From: Bacillota bacterium
GTDB lineage: Bacteria > Planctomycetota > UBA8108 > UBA1146
Direction of reading: 5' to 3'
Assembly: GCA_003973385.1 (NCBI GenBank)
Contig: QNYK01000044.1
Location: 1 to 55,711 of the forward strand
DNA length: 55,711 nucleotides
The position numbers and the translations under genes are program-made. The notes under the pieces were generated by a model. That model was not told where the DNA came from, made no database searches, and saw only the letters and a list, made by a program, of their open reading frames with translations. The stretch's first letter is position 1; the number at the start of each line of letters is the position of its first letter. Below, one piece after another: positions 1 through 8,273 of the stretch.

Positions 1-645
1 CTACAGAACCCGAGCCACAGTTACGCGACCGCAGGAAACTACGACGTCTCGTTGAGCGTCACCGGACCGGGTGGCAGTGACATCCTGACTCGTCCCGGCT
101 ACATCACCGTGGCAGAGTTGGCACCGATCGCTGATTTCTCCGGTACTCCGACCAGTGGAACACAACCGTTGACGGTGGCCTTCACGGATCTCTCAGGTGG
201 GGGACCTTCCACCAGTTGGGCGTGGGACTTTGGCGATGGCGCTACTTCCTCACTCCAGAATCCATCGCACATCTACACAGGGGCCGGAAGTTACGAGGTC
301 TCTCTGACGGTGACAGGCCCAGGGGGTGCCAGCACCCTCACCAGGACCGGATACATCGAAGTGGTGGAACTGCCACGGTTTGTCCGGGGCGACGGAAACC
401 AGGATGGAGTCCTCGACATTTCGGACCCGGTGCTCGGTCTCGAGTTCCTGTTCGGATCAGGATCCGTGGATTGCCTGTCCGCCCTCGATGTAAATGACGA
501 TTCTGCCGTCAATCTGGCTGATATCGTGTTCGGGCTGGGATCTGTATTCGGATCAAATTCTGCTCCATCGGCGCCGTACCCCGCTTGCGGCACCGATCCG
601 ACCCCGGATGCCCTGGCCTGCCTCGTCTCCGCCAATTGCCCCTGA
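1..645 (+). CDS. PKD-domain surface protein with C-terminal dockerin-like module (5' end outside window)
   Basis: The frame is open from base 1, so only the C-terminal 214 residues are seen. They contain the end of one PKD domain and one complete PKD domain (WAWDFGDG motif, then NPSHIY and SYEVSLTV), Ig-like folds common in secreted adhesins and polymer-binding proteins. The last ~85 residues are two calcium-loop repeats (RGDGNQDGVLDISDP and DVNDDSAVNLAD) followed by a tail with PYPACGTDPT and a near-terminal Cys. The same module ends six other proteins in this window. It resembles type I dockerins, but no cellulosome is implied; I infer surface attachment or sorting. The protein should be extracytoplasmic. 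Its full length and N-terminal domains cannot be judged here. Confidence 0.85.
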   Translation, partial: LQNPSHSYATAGNYDVSLSVTGPGGSDILTRPGYITVAELAPIADFSGTPTSGTQPLTVAFTDLSGGGPSTSWAWDFGDGATSSLQNPSHIYTGAGSYEVSLTVTGPGGASTLTRTGYIEVVELPRFVRGDGNQDGVLDISDPVLGLEFLFGSGSVDCLSALDVNDDSAVNLADIVFGLGSVFGSNSAPSAPYPACGTDPTPDALACLVSANCP

Positions 646-716
646 TCGGGGCGAGCGGTAGTGGCTCAGGCGGGTCTGTTGTAAACTTACATATAGTTAC
701 AATGGGCCCGTTCTCT

Positions 717-722
717 GGAGGA
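717..722 (+). promoter_or_regulatory. Shine-Dalgarno site GGAGGA
   Basis: GGAGGA lies five bases upstream of the ATG at 728 and fixes that start. The preceding stretch 678-701 is locally AT-rich and could hold the promoter of the three-gene operon, but no clear hexamer pair is visible. Confidence 0.5.
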
Positions 723-727
723 ATTCG

Positions 728-2674
728 ATGTCACCCGCTCTCCTCGATTTCCGGTGGACCGGACGGCTAGCGATCTGCATCGGAGCGTTTCTCCTCATCG
801 CCACCTCCTCATCGCACACCTTCAGTCAGGCCCCTGACGAGAGTTCTCCCCTGAGCCAGCAGAGGGTCGTCGAAGGGCTCCACATCCAGATGCAGATTCA
901 ACCCCTCGATGGATCCACGGTTCTGAACCAGGGAATCGATGCAAGGGTCACCTTTACCATTCGCGATGCGAACTCGATGGAGCCTCTGACAGGATTACAC
1001 CCACTTGGCTGGATCCATCGACGCAAGGGCCAGTTCCCGCCAAATGAGACGATGTTGGACGATATGGTCTCCCGCTTTCTCGGCGGCATACTCAGCGTCA
1101 CTGCAGATCATGACCTGAACAGGTACTACCTGTTGGTCCTCAACGACGACCGTTCCATCTCCATCATCGATCCGTTGGTAGCATTCAGCATCACGAAATT
1201 GCGCAACCTGATCGGGCTCCCCGGTGACCCTGTTGACTGGGCATTGAGTGAACTCCATCAACGGTTGCTGGTGACCATCCCGGACCAGGGCAAGTTGGTC
1301 ATCATCGATCTCACTCAGGCGAAGATCGAGAGGGAGATCGAGTTCGGTGACAACACCGATCCGGTCAAGGTACTGATTCAGAATGATCAAAGTGCGGCAT
1401 GGATCTCTCTGGATGGGACAGATGAACTGGTACGGATCGACCTCGAGACTCTCGATGTCGGCCCCAGGGTTTTGCTGGGTAAAGGTCGTCACGTCACGGC
1501 GATCGATACAGATTCTCGCTGGCTGGTCGCCACCAATACTGAGGATGGGACAGTGACCATCATCGACGTCCAGGATGAGGATCTGCCTTCGAACCTACTC
1601 GCTGTGGGTGAGACACCGATCGCCATCACCTATGCTCCTCTGGCGGCTCGATTTCTGGTCGCCTGTGCCAATGAGGATCGACTTCGCCTGATCGATCCTG
1701 CACGGTCACAACTGACCAGAAGCCTGGAAATCCCCAGGGGAGTGATCGATGTCTCGGTCGAGCCAGGCGGTCGATTCGCGTTTCTCGCGAGTCCAAGTGT
1801 CGGCGAGGTGGCCATTCTTGACACATCCTCAAAGGAGTTGATCGGAACCATCACGACAGCCAAGGCACCGGATCGAGTCGTTTGTACATCATCCTTCGCA
1901 TACATACATGATACCGAGCGTGCCAACATCATCCTCATCGATCTGAATAGGCTGGCTCGCGGCGAACTGGTCGTCACGGAACTGGGGATCGGCCGCCAAT
2001 CGATGGCTGAAGTTGCAGCAGGTCGACAGATCACATCCCTACTTGCACCAGCACCTGAAGGAAACTCGATGTTCGTGGGAAACTCTGCGGACAAGTTGAT
2101 CTATTACTATGTCGAAGGAATGATGGCGGCGATGGGGAATTTCCAGACATACAAGAGAATTCCTCGTGGGGTCCTGGTTCTCGATCGATCACTGCGCGAG
2201 ACCGGGCCAGGCGAGTACTCAACATTTGTGAGATTTCATAAACCCGGGAAGATGGATATCCCGTTTCTGATCGATCAACCGAGAGCGCTCGCTCATTTCG
2301 AGATCGAAGTGATCAGGGACAAGACGATTCCATTGGTAGCGACCGTGGTGCCGGTCTCAGTCGAGTTCCTTCCCCCTGAAGAATTGATCCGTGCCGGGCA
2401 AACGGTCCCCTTGCAGATCTCCATCACTGATTCTCAGACCAAGGAGCCCGTCGATGGCCTTGAAGATGTTCAGGTGATGCTGTTTCCGCTCAACGGAGCT
2501 TTCCAGTTCAGACTGCTCGCCGAGCGCGTGGGAAACGGTATTTATGAGGTGCAAGGGTCCTTTCCGGAGCAACTTCGATTCGGGCTGCTGGTTCAGGTTC
2601 CCAGTCGAGGACTCTCCTTCAAGAACTCTCAGTTGCATCAAATAGGGGTGCATCCTGCCGAGGCGAAAAAATGA
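728..2674 (+). CDS. Exported YVTN/NHL-type beta-propeller protein flanked by Ig-like domains
   Basis: 648 aa. Residues ~1-35 form a signal peptide (hydrophobic LAICIGAFLLIA core). After it comes an Ig/YtkA-like stretch (VTFTIRDA), then residues ~110-420 show repeated blades of the YVTN kind (SIIDP, LVIIDLTQAK, TVTIIDVQD, LRLIDPA, VAILDTSS). A second Ig-like domain with the same signature (LQISITDSQT) closes the protein. There is no haem motif, so it is not itself a cytochrome cd1, although the propeller is of that general kind. It is first in an operon: its TGA overlaps the next gene's ATG (ATGA at 2671-2674). The partner is a haem/solute-binding fusion, so I infer a periplasmic or surface role in binding or sensing a substrate linked to electron transfer. 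The substrate is unknown. Confidence 0.8.
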   Translation: MSPALLDFRWTGRLAICIGAFLLIATSSSHTFSQAPDESSPLSQQRVVEGLHIQMQIQPLDGSTVLNQGIDARVTFTIRDANSMEPLTGLHPLGWIHRRKGQFPPNETMLDDMVSRFLGGILSVTADHDLNRYYLLVLNDDRSISIIDPLVAFSITKLRNLIGLPGDPVDWALSELHQRLLVTIPDQGKLVIIDLTQAKIEREIEFGDNTDPVKVLIQNDQSAAWISLDGTDELVRIDLETLDVGPRVLLGKGRHVTAIDTDSRWLVATNTEDGTVTIIDVQDEDLPSNLLAVGETPIAITYAPLAARFLVACANEDRLRLIDPARSQLTRSLEIPRGVIDVSVEPGGRFAFLASPSVGEVAILDTSSKELIGTITTAKAPDRVVCTSSFAYIHDTERANIILIDLNRLARGELVVTELGIGRQSMAEVAAGRQITSLLAPAPEGNSMFVGNSADKLIYYYVEGMMAAMGNFQTYKRIPRGVLVLDRSLRETGPGEYSTFVRFHKPGKMDIPFLIDQPRALAHFEIEVIRDKTIPLVATVVPVSVEFLPPEELIRAGQTVPLQISITDSQTKEPVDGLEDVQVMLFPLNGAFQFRLLAERVGNGIYEVQGSFPEQLRFGLLVQVPSRGLSFKNSQLHQIGVHPAEAKK

Positions 2675-4257
2675 CTCTGACTCTGTTGCTCGGCCTCACG
2701 CTGAGCCTTCCCACGATGATCGATGAACCGACTCCTGCCGCCGAAACTGCAGCGACACGGGGCCGCGAAATTTACCTCGCAGGAAAGACAACGGGACCAG
2801 AGATTCGATTGGTGCTGGTCAATGCCGATCTTGAAATGCCTGCCACCTCATTCCCCTGCGCCTCTTGCCACGGAGAAAGTGGTCGAGGAACGCGAGAGGG
2901 AGGCCTGGTTCCCCCCGGGATTCGTTGGCCAGAACTGATGCGCCCTGCGACCGTCGAACTGACCGGTCGAAAGCGAATCGCCTATGATCTCGAATCACTG
3001 AAGAAAGTGATCATCGATGGCTTTGACCCCTCCGGAGTCGAACTGCATCCGGGTATGCCCCGCTACAAGATGTCCGATCCTCAACTGGAGGACCTGATTG
3101 CATACCTTCGTGTCGTGGGCGAAGAAGAAGTGTTCGACCCGGGAGTCGAACCTGAAGTGATCCGATTTGGTTCAGTACTGCCACTCAGTGGTGCCAAAGA
3201 AAGTACCGGCACCAGCATCCGCAAGGCACTCGAAGCCTGGTCGGAGCAGCTCTCCATTCAGGGGATTTACGGACGAAAGATTGAATGGGTGTTCGAAGAT
3301 TCCGCTTCCACTAGGGAAGGGACCGTGACGGCTCTGAAACGAATCGTCGAGAAGGATGTTTTCGCGCTGGTCAGTTGTCACCTGCCACCGGGAACCGAGG
3401 GTATTGAAGAGATCCTCGCCGGCAGCGAGATTCCGATGATCGGCCCCTTGACCACGACTCCTCGCCCTGAAGATCCGCCTTTTCGCTGGATCTACTATCT
3501 CCTGCCCAGTTTCTACCACCAATCGAAATCGCTGGTCGAGTACATCTGCATCGAAGTGCCGGGTTCCAGGCCAACAGTCGCAGTCGTGATGGAAGAAGGG
3601 CAGTTGTTCGATGATGCTCTTTCCGGAGTTATCGAGCAATTGGCGATCTTCGGTTCCGAACCGCTTCTCGAAATTGTTCCGGCTGAGGGACACTTCGATC
3701 CTGTTCTGATCGCAGATGCACTGGTGGATTCGGGTGCTGAGGTGGTGGTCGTGCTTGCCAGGGGACCATTGGTTTCCAGGATGACTCACAGGCTGGCGAT
3801 CCTCGATTCCAAGATTCGACTCTTCACTCTCGGTAGTGTGCTCGGCAAGGATGCATTCACTCTCGCGGACTCCGTGGCGGCTCGAACCTACATCTCCTAT
3901 CCCAGCGTTGTAGAACGGCGACAATCTGACCTGACCTGGTTGCTGTATCTTGCTCGAGATACTGGCTTCAGGATCGAGAGCGCAGCGGTCCAGGGATCGG
4001 CGCTCGCATCGGTAAAGCTCGTGCAGGACACGATGGAACGCTGCGGCAGAAGGTTGAGTAGAGACCTCTTCATCGACCAACTGGAAAAGACCCAGGAATT
4101 TCGAACAGGGCTAGTACCTCCCATCACTTTCAGTCCATCTCGCCATGTCGGAGCAGTGGGATCCCACGTCATGCAGATCAATCTATCCGAGGGTCGATTC
4201 GATCCGGTGAGCCCCTGGATCATTCCGAGACTCACCCATCGTAAGGGGGAGAGATGA
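2671..4257 (+). CDS. Cytochrome c fused to a branched-chain amino acid/amide-type periplasmic binding protein
   Basis: 528 aa. A short signal peptide (LTLLLGLTLSLP) is followed by a monohaem cytochrome c domain with CASCH at residues 63-67, a glycine-rich GESGRG after it and a plausible distal Met in HPGMPRYKMSD (~residues 125-135). From about residue 165 a Peripla_BP_6-like (LivJ/AmiC) fold begins: FGSVLPLSGAKESTG, a central RIVEKDVFALVSC strand and IPMIGPLTT. It overlaps both neighbours by ATGA, so translation of the three genes is coupled. No permease or ATPase is nearby, so the binding domain probably acts as a receptor or redox-linked sensor rather than a transporter component; that is inference. 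The domain order is plain in the sequence. Confidence 0.85.
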   Translation: MTLTLLLGLTLSLPTMIDEPTPAAETAATRGREIYLAGKTTGPEIRLVLVNADLEMPATSFPCASCHGESGRGTREGGLVPPGIRWPELMRPATVELTGRKRIAYDLESLKKVIIDGFDPSGVELHPGMPRYKMSDPQLEDLIAYLRVVGEEEVFDPGVEPEVIRFGSVLPLSGAKESTGTSIRKALEAWSEQLSIQGIYGRKIEWVFEDSASTREGTVTALKRIVEKDVFALVSCHLPPGTEGIEEILAGSEIPMIGPLTTTPRPEDPPFRWIYYLLPSFYHQSKSLVEYICIEVPGSRPTVAVVMEEGQLFDDALSGVIEQLAIFGSEPLLEIVPAEGHFDPVLIADALVDSGAEVVVVLARGPLVSRMTHRLAILDSKIRLFTLGSVLGKDAFTLADSVAARTYISYPSVVERRQSDLTWLLYLARDTGFRIESAAVQGSALASVKLVQDTMERCGRRLSRDLFIDQLEKTQEFRTGLVPPITFSPSRHVGAVGSHVMQINLSEGRFDPVSPWIIPRLTHRKGER

Positions 4258-5744
4258 ACTTTCGGTTGCTGTTGGCTCTCTCGATGGGAGTGACGGTCGT
4301 CACTCCCGCGGTGCTGCCACTGCAAGATCAAACGCCGATCGGAATCGATCTGGATTGCCCTGATCTGGCACCCGAGGGAATCATCGCTGCCATCGGAAAT
4401 GAACAGATCCCTGAGGATCAACTTCGTCTGTGGATCAGTGCCGATCTGCAGGCAAATGTCCAGCAACGGATTCGTGCCAGGATCGATCTGCTGCAGGTGA
4501 CGGTTCAGGATCGCCTCTTCAGAATCGAGGCGAAGAGACTCGGATTCACGAGGGAACAGTACATCGAACACTCGATTCACGAGGCAATTGATCCGCCAAC
4601 TCTCGAGGAACTTCAACGAGAGATGAAGTCTTCGCCTGATCTGTATGGCGAGGATCTCGATCAGGTTCGCGAAGAGGTACGAGCCGCAGTATTGAGAAAA
4701 AAAGCGACCCAGCGTGGGCGCGAAGTTCTCCAGGAGATTGCAGAGAGAGTAGCGGTGGAGTTGCTTGCTGCTCCTTTGAGAAGGCCATCTCTCGACCTGG
4801 GTCTACAGGATGTGTTGGCGATAGTCGGTGGCGAGGAAATTCGAACTCATGAAATAGAGGAGTCTCTGGAAGATCTAGAACACGAATACGACTGGAAGAA
4901 ATACGAGATTGAGATCACGGAACTGAATCGGAGAATCAATGACAGGCTACTCGCCAAGGAGTGCGAGAAGCGCCAGTTGACGCCGAGGGATCTGCTTCAG
5001 CAGGAGGTGATTTCTCTCATGGATCCAGTGACGGATGAAGATATCGAGACCTTCTACCAGATGAATCGCAGTCGTATCATCGGAGACCTGGATGAGATCA
5101 GGGATTCGATTCGCGCCCACCTGACAGGTGAACGACGCATTGTACTGGAAGCTCGATTTGCCGAGAGAATGAGGGCTGCTGCAGATGTGACCATTTACCT
5201 GAAGGAACCGGACCCTCCAGTTCACATCATCGATACCGATGAGCGGATGAGCATCGGGCCCGAGGGAGCTCCTCTGCAATTGATCGAATTCGTCGACTTT
5301 CAGTGCGAGGGGTGCAAGGCACTCTGGGAGTTCGTCAAAAAGGTCCAGCAACTTCATCCGGAGAAGATCCAGGTTGTTATCAAGAACCAGCCTCTCGGCT
5401 CGATCCATCCGGCGTCGATGTCTGCGGCCCTCGCCGCAGAGGCTGCTCGATTACAGGGTAAGTACTGGGAGATGGCAGCGGCGCTCTTCGAATCGCAGAA
5501 TTCGCTTTCACCCGCCACCATCGATGCGATGGCTACCCAGATCGGCCTTGATCTGGACCGTTTCAACCGCGATCGGCTCTCTCCCAAACTCATCATGATG
5601 ATCACGGAAGATCTGTCAGAGGGATCGAGACTCGGAATCGATCGAACTCCAATGCTCTATCTCAATGGTAGAAAACTGGAAGACAAGAGTTGGGAGGGCA
5701 TCCTCCAGGGAGTCCAGCGGGAGTTTTTCCGCCAGGGACTGTGA
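4254..5744 (+). CDS. SurA-like/DsbA-like periplasmic thiol oxidoreductase
   Basis: 496 aa. A signal peptide covers residues ~1-22. Residues ~42-175 and ~187-310 are two helical SurA/PpiC-N-like repeats (IIAAIGNEQIPEDQLR; LAIVGGEEIRTHEIEESL, the usual V-G-x-x-I-x-x-x-E pattern). Residues ~325-496 are a thioredoxin_4 (DsbA/BdbD-type) domain with active site C351-E-G-C354 after VDFQ, and a cis-Pro-like RTPML near the end. Such fusions usually oxidise or isomerise disulfides, or help fold and haem-load exported partners. Co-translation with the cytochrome c fusion (ATGA overlap at 4254-4257) fits a role in maturing that protein. No PPIase catalytic domain is seen. The stop is followed at once by a convergent gene. 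Confidence 0.82.
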   Translation: MNFRLLLALSMGVTVVTPAVLPLQDQTPIGIDLDCPDLAPEGIIAAIGNEQIPEDQLRLWISADLQANVQQRIRARIDLLQVTVQDRLFRIEAKRLGFTREQYIEHSIHEAIDPPTLEELQREMKSSPDLYGEDLDQVREEVRAAVLRKKATQRGREVLQEIAERVAVELLAAPLRRPSLDLGLQDVLAIVGGEEIRTHEIEESLEDLEHEYDWKKYEIEITELNRRINDRLLAKECEKRQLTPRDLLQQEVISLMDPVTDEDIETFYQMNRSRIIGDLDEIRDSIRAHLTGERRIVLEARFAERMRAAADVTIYLKEPDPPVHIIDTDERMSIGPEGAPLQLIEFVDFQCEGCKALWEFVKKVQQLHPEKIQVVIKNQPLGSIHPASMSAALAAEAARLQGKYWEMAAALFESQNSLSPATIDAMATQIGLDLDRFNRDRLSPKLIMMITEDLSEGSRLGIDRTPMLYLNGRKLEDKSWEGILQGVQREFFRQGL

Positions 5745-5773
5745 TGGATTCGCTCGGTCCTCACTCGCCTCGC

Positions 5774-7987
5774 TCAGGAACAACCCAGATTATCGCCAGT
5801 TGGATCGGGGCCAGTCTCCGGATACGGGGCCGGGGGCAAGGTTCCGGCCACGAATAGAAACTGCAACAGCCTCACCGGATCAGCGATGTTGATCAGCCCG
5901 GAGTCATTGCAATCGGCAGCATCGGGGCAGGAGATGTTCCCGGCCAAGAACAGGTAATTGAGCAGCGTCACTGCATCGCCAATGGTGAGAATCCCATCCG
6001 ATGAGCTATCACACCTGAGGAAAACAACTGGAGCGGTGACCGTACAGGCGGTGATGGGTGAGTTGAGTCCAGCACGGGTGGCGACCACTTCATAGAGTGC
6101 ATCCACCCCGATCAAGGGGGAGACATCCAGGTACTGGGTTTCTGTACCCGATATCTGACCGAGGAAAACCCCTTCCCGGAAAACGGTGATCGTATCGTAA
6201 TCAGGTTCTATATTGCTCCAGGTCAGTTCGACGGCGCTTCCCGCTGGATTGCAGAGCAGCGAGGCGACGCCTGCTGGTGGCTGTGGGGCGAGATCTATGT
6301 CGAGGATCAAGTCGGAGATGAGAAGTAGATTCGCCTCGAGGTGGTCATCGTATCCGGTCGCTACAGGTGCAATGAAGTTCACGTTGTAGATTCCTGGAGT
6401 GAGCGACACACTGTAGATTCCGTTGGGATCAGTGATCACGGTTCCCCATGGAGGGATGAAACCGGTGGCTGGATCCGAAACCTCTATCATCACATCTGGT
6501 TGGGCCACTCCTGCTGCAGTGACGGTTCCCGAGAGTTGTACAGCGTCAACAAGTACCAGATCTCCAAGATGTGTATTTGCCAGCACGGAGAGACCGGATT
6601 GGAAGGTGGGACCGAGTCCCAACCCCGCTGGCGGGATCAACATCAGATCGTAATTGCCGGGGTCGATGGCAAAGGAAAATGTGCCATCGAGGGCGCCGTT
6701 CTCATGGATGGTCGGATACAGTAGACCTGTTGCGGAATCGAACAACTCCACATTCACGAGCCCAACCGGTGCCCCGGCCGAGTCTATGCATCTTCCAGAC
6801 AACAGCACACCATCGGGAAGTACGATGAACCCCAGGTCTACCGGGGCACCAGCAGCCACATCGAGAGGGAGTACCACGGACTGACGAACCGGGCCAACCG
6901 CCGGAGGATCGATCTCGAGCAATATCGAGCCATGAGGCAACAAGATGTCGAATTCTCCATTGTTGTTGGTGGTGTCATTGTTGACCGTGATGGCGATTCC
7001 CGTCGCGGAATACTCTGCATCACAGTCTGCAGCTTCAATTCCCTGTCCATCGGATCCGATCACCTCACCAAAGAAGTGATAGCCGGGGAACATCTGAATC
7101 GTTCCCAGATCCACAGGTCCATCCACTACCATCGGTGGAAAGGTATGGGGGACCCATTCCTGCGTGGCGCCGGGATCCACCGAACGCAGGCTCGCCTCCC
7201 AGGTCCCTGCAGGAAACAACACCGAGAAATTGCCATTGAGATCGGTATCGTCATTGAACAGCCCCGCAGGATTGCCCAGAGCGTCAGTGGCGTTCATATC
7301 GATATTGACAAGTGGAGCTGCGGTATCGTCGATCACGGAACCGGTCACCGTGAAGCCTGGGGTCAACACGATGGTGCCCAGGACGGTATCGCCAAACAGA
7401 AAGACATTGTCCATCTGGAGGGGGAATACTGTCGGTGTGGGAGTAGGCATTGAAAATACAATTCGATATTCGTCAACCAGTGCTGGCAGGGTGAGTGCAA
7501 AGTTCCCGGCTGCATCGGTGAAATCTCCGGTCAGATCAATCCAGCCAGTATTGGAACCTCGCATGTCGATGTCGATCGGCGTCAATGGATTGCCCAGAAT
7601 GTCCTGAACCAACCCGCTGATGATCCAGCCACTACCAAGATTGATGATTCCTACATCGATGTTTCCTGACAGATTGATGCTGAGAGTGGTCGACATGAAG
7701 CCAGGAGGAGGATCGACCTGCAGGGAAAATGCGCCTGGCGCGACTGCTTCGACGACCACCATCGAAAAGGTACCATCGACTCCAGTGGTGTCACCGGTGA
7801 CGATGATATGGGTGGTCGGTGCCAGGTCGCTGAAGAGGTCCAGATCTGCCCCGGCGATCGGGCCCCCTGCCGCATCCGCGACGGTGCCCGAGATGATCCA
7901 CCCCTGAGCCTCGACGGTGGTCGGGGTGCAGATCCAGAGCGGCAGCATCAGGCTGCAGAGACGAAAACAAGTGACACATCGACCCAT
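5774..7987 (-). CDS. Secreted protein of tandem carboxypeptidase-regulatory-like domains with dockerin-like C-terminus
   Basis: 737 aa from ATG 7987, which has a GGAGAG ribosome site; a GTG five codons upstream lacks one. After a signal peptide ending near VEAQG come six ~85-100-residue beta-sandwich repeats that each begin like GWIISGTVADAAGGPI, GWIISGLVQDILGNP, GFTVTGSVIDD, GYHFFGEVIGSDG, GVLLSGRCIDSAG and AVQLSGTVTAAG. This is the CarboxypepD_reg/CNA-B-like pattern of stalk and adhesin domains. A fibronectin III-like domain follows (VELTWSNIEPDYD). The C-terminus is the two-loop dockerin-like module (SDGILTIGDAV, CNDSGLINIADPV) with the PYPETGPDPT tail and terminal CS. There is no enzymatic domain. 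It is probably a structural or adhesive cell-surface protein. Confidence 0.82.
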   Translation of the reverse strand: MGRCVTCFRLCSLMLPLWICTPTTVEAQGWIISGTVADAAGGPIAGADLDLFSDLAPTTHIIVTGDTTGVDGTFSMVVVEAVAPGAFSLQVDPPPGFMSTTLSINLSGNIDVGIINLGSGWIISGLVQDILGNPLTPIDIDMRGSNTGWIDLTGDFTDAAGNFALTLPALVDEYRIVFSMPTPTPTVFPLQMDNVFLFGDTVLGTIVLTPGFTVTGSVIDDTAAPLVNIDMNATDALGNPAGLFNDDTDLNGNFSVLFPAGTWEASLRSVDPGATQEWVPHTFPPMVVDGPVDLGTIQMFPGYHFFGEVIGSDGQGIEAADCDAEYSATGIAITVNNDTTNNNGEFDILLPHGSILLEIDPPAVGPVRQSVVLPLDVAAGAPVDLGFIVLPDGVLLSGRCIDSAGAPVGLVNVELFDSATGLLYPTIHENGALDGTFSFAIDPGNYDLMLIPPAGLGLGPTFQSGLSVLANTHLGDLVLVDAVQLSGTVTAAGVAQPDVMIEVSDPATGFIPPWGTVITDPNGIYSVSLTPGIYNVNFIAPVATGYDDHLEANLLLISDLILDIDLAPQPPAGVASLLCNPAGSAVELTWSNIEPDYDTITVFREGVFLGQISGTETQYLDVSPLIGVDALYEVVATRAGLNSPITACTVTAPVVFLRCDSSSDGILTIGDAVTLLNYLFLAGNISCPDAADCNDSGLINIADPVRLLQFLFVAGTLPPAPYPETGPDPTGDNLGCS

Positions 7988-8273
7988 CAAGAGACTCTCC
8001 ACGCATTACGGTGCGTGCAATCAATGGTCCCGCTTCGACCGTAGTTTGTAAACCTATCCTCGGCCCACGGATAAGTAAGTCAAAATTGGCATTATCCTTG
8101 ATATTGGCCTGATATTGCCATCTTCGAGCGATTCCATGGCACACAGATGGGCGAAGAGGCGGCCCTCACTTTGCAGTATTGTAATGTGGTAGTATTGTCT
8201 TTATTGGCACCTCCGAGATGTCTCCGCAGGCCCTCCTACCTGGGGTAGACTCCAGATAGCCCTAGATCGGACG
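7988..8273. promoter_or_regulatory. Divergent intergenic region, probable promoters
   Basis: 286 bp separate two outward-reading secreted-protein genes and must hold both promoters. 8080-8116 and 8170-8212 are AT-rich. TTGGCA at 8086-8091 followed after about 18 bases by TGATAT (8110-8115) is a possible sigma70-type pair for the rightward gene, but the match is weak. No operator or riboswitch is recognisable. Confidence 0.3.

Noticed and set aside
3172-4080. 302-codon minus-strand ORF
   Set aside because: Antisense to the cytochrome c/binding-protein fusion, which has clear motifs; no ribosome site or family match.
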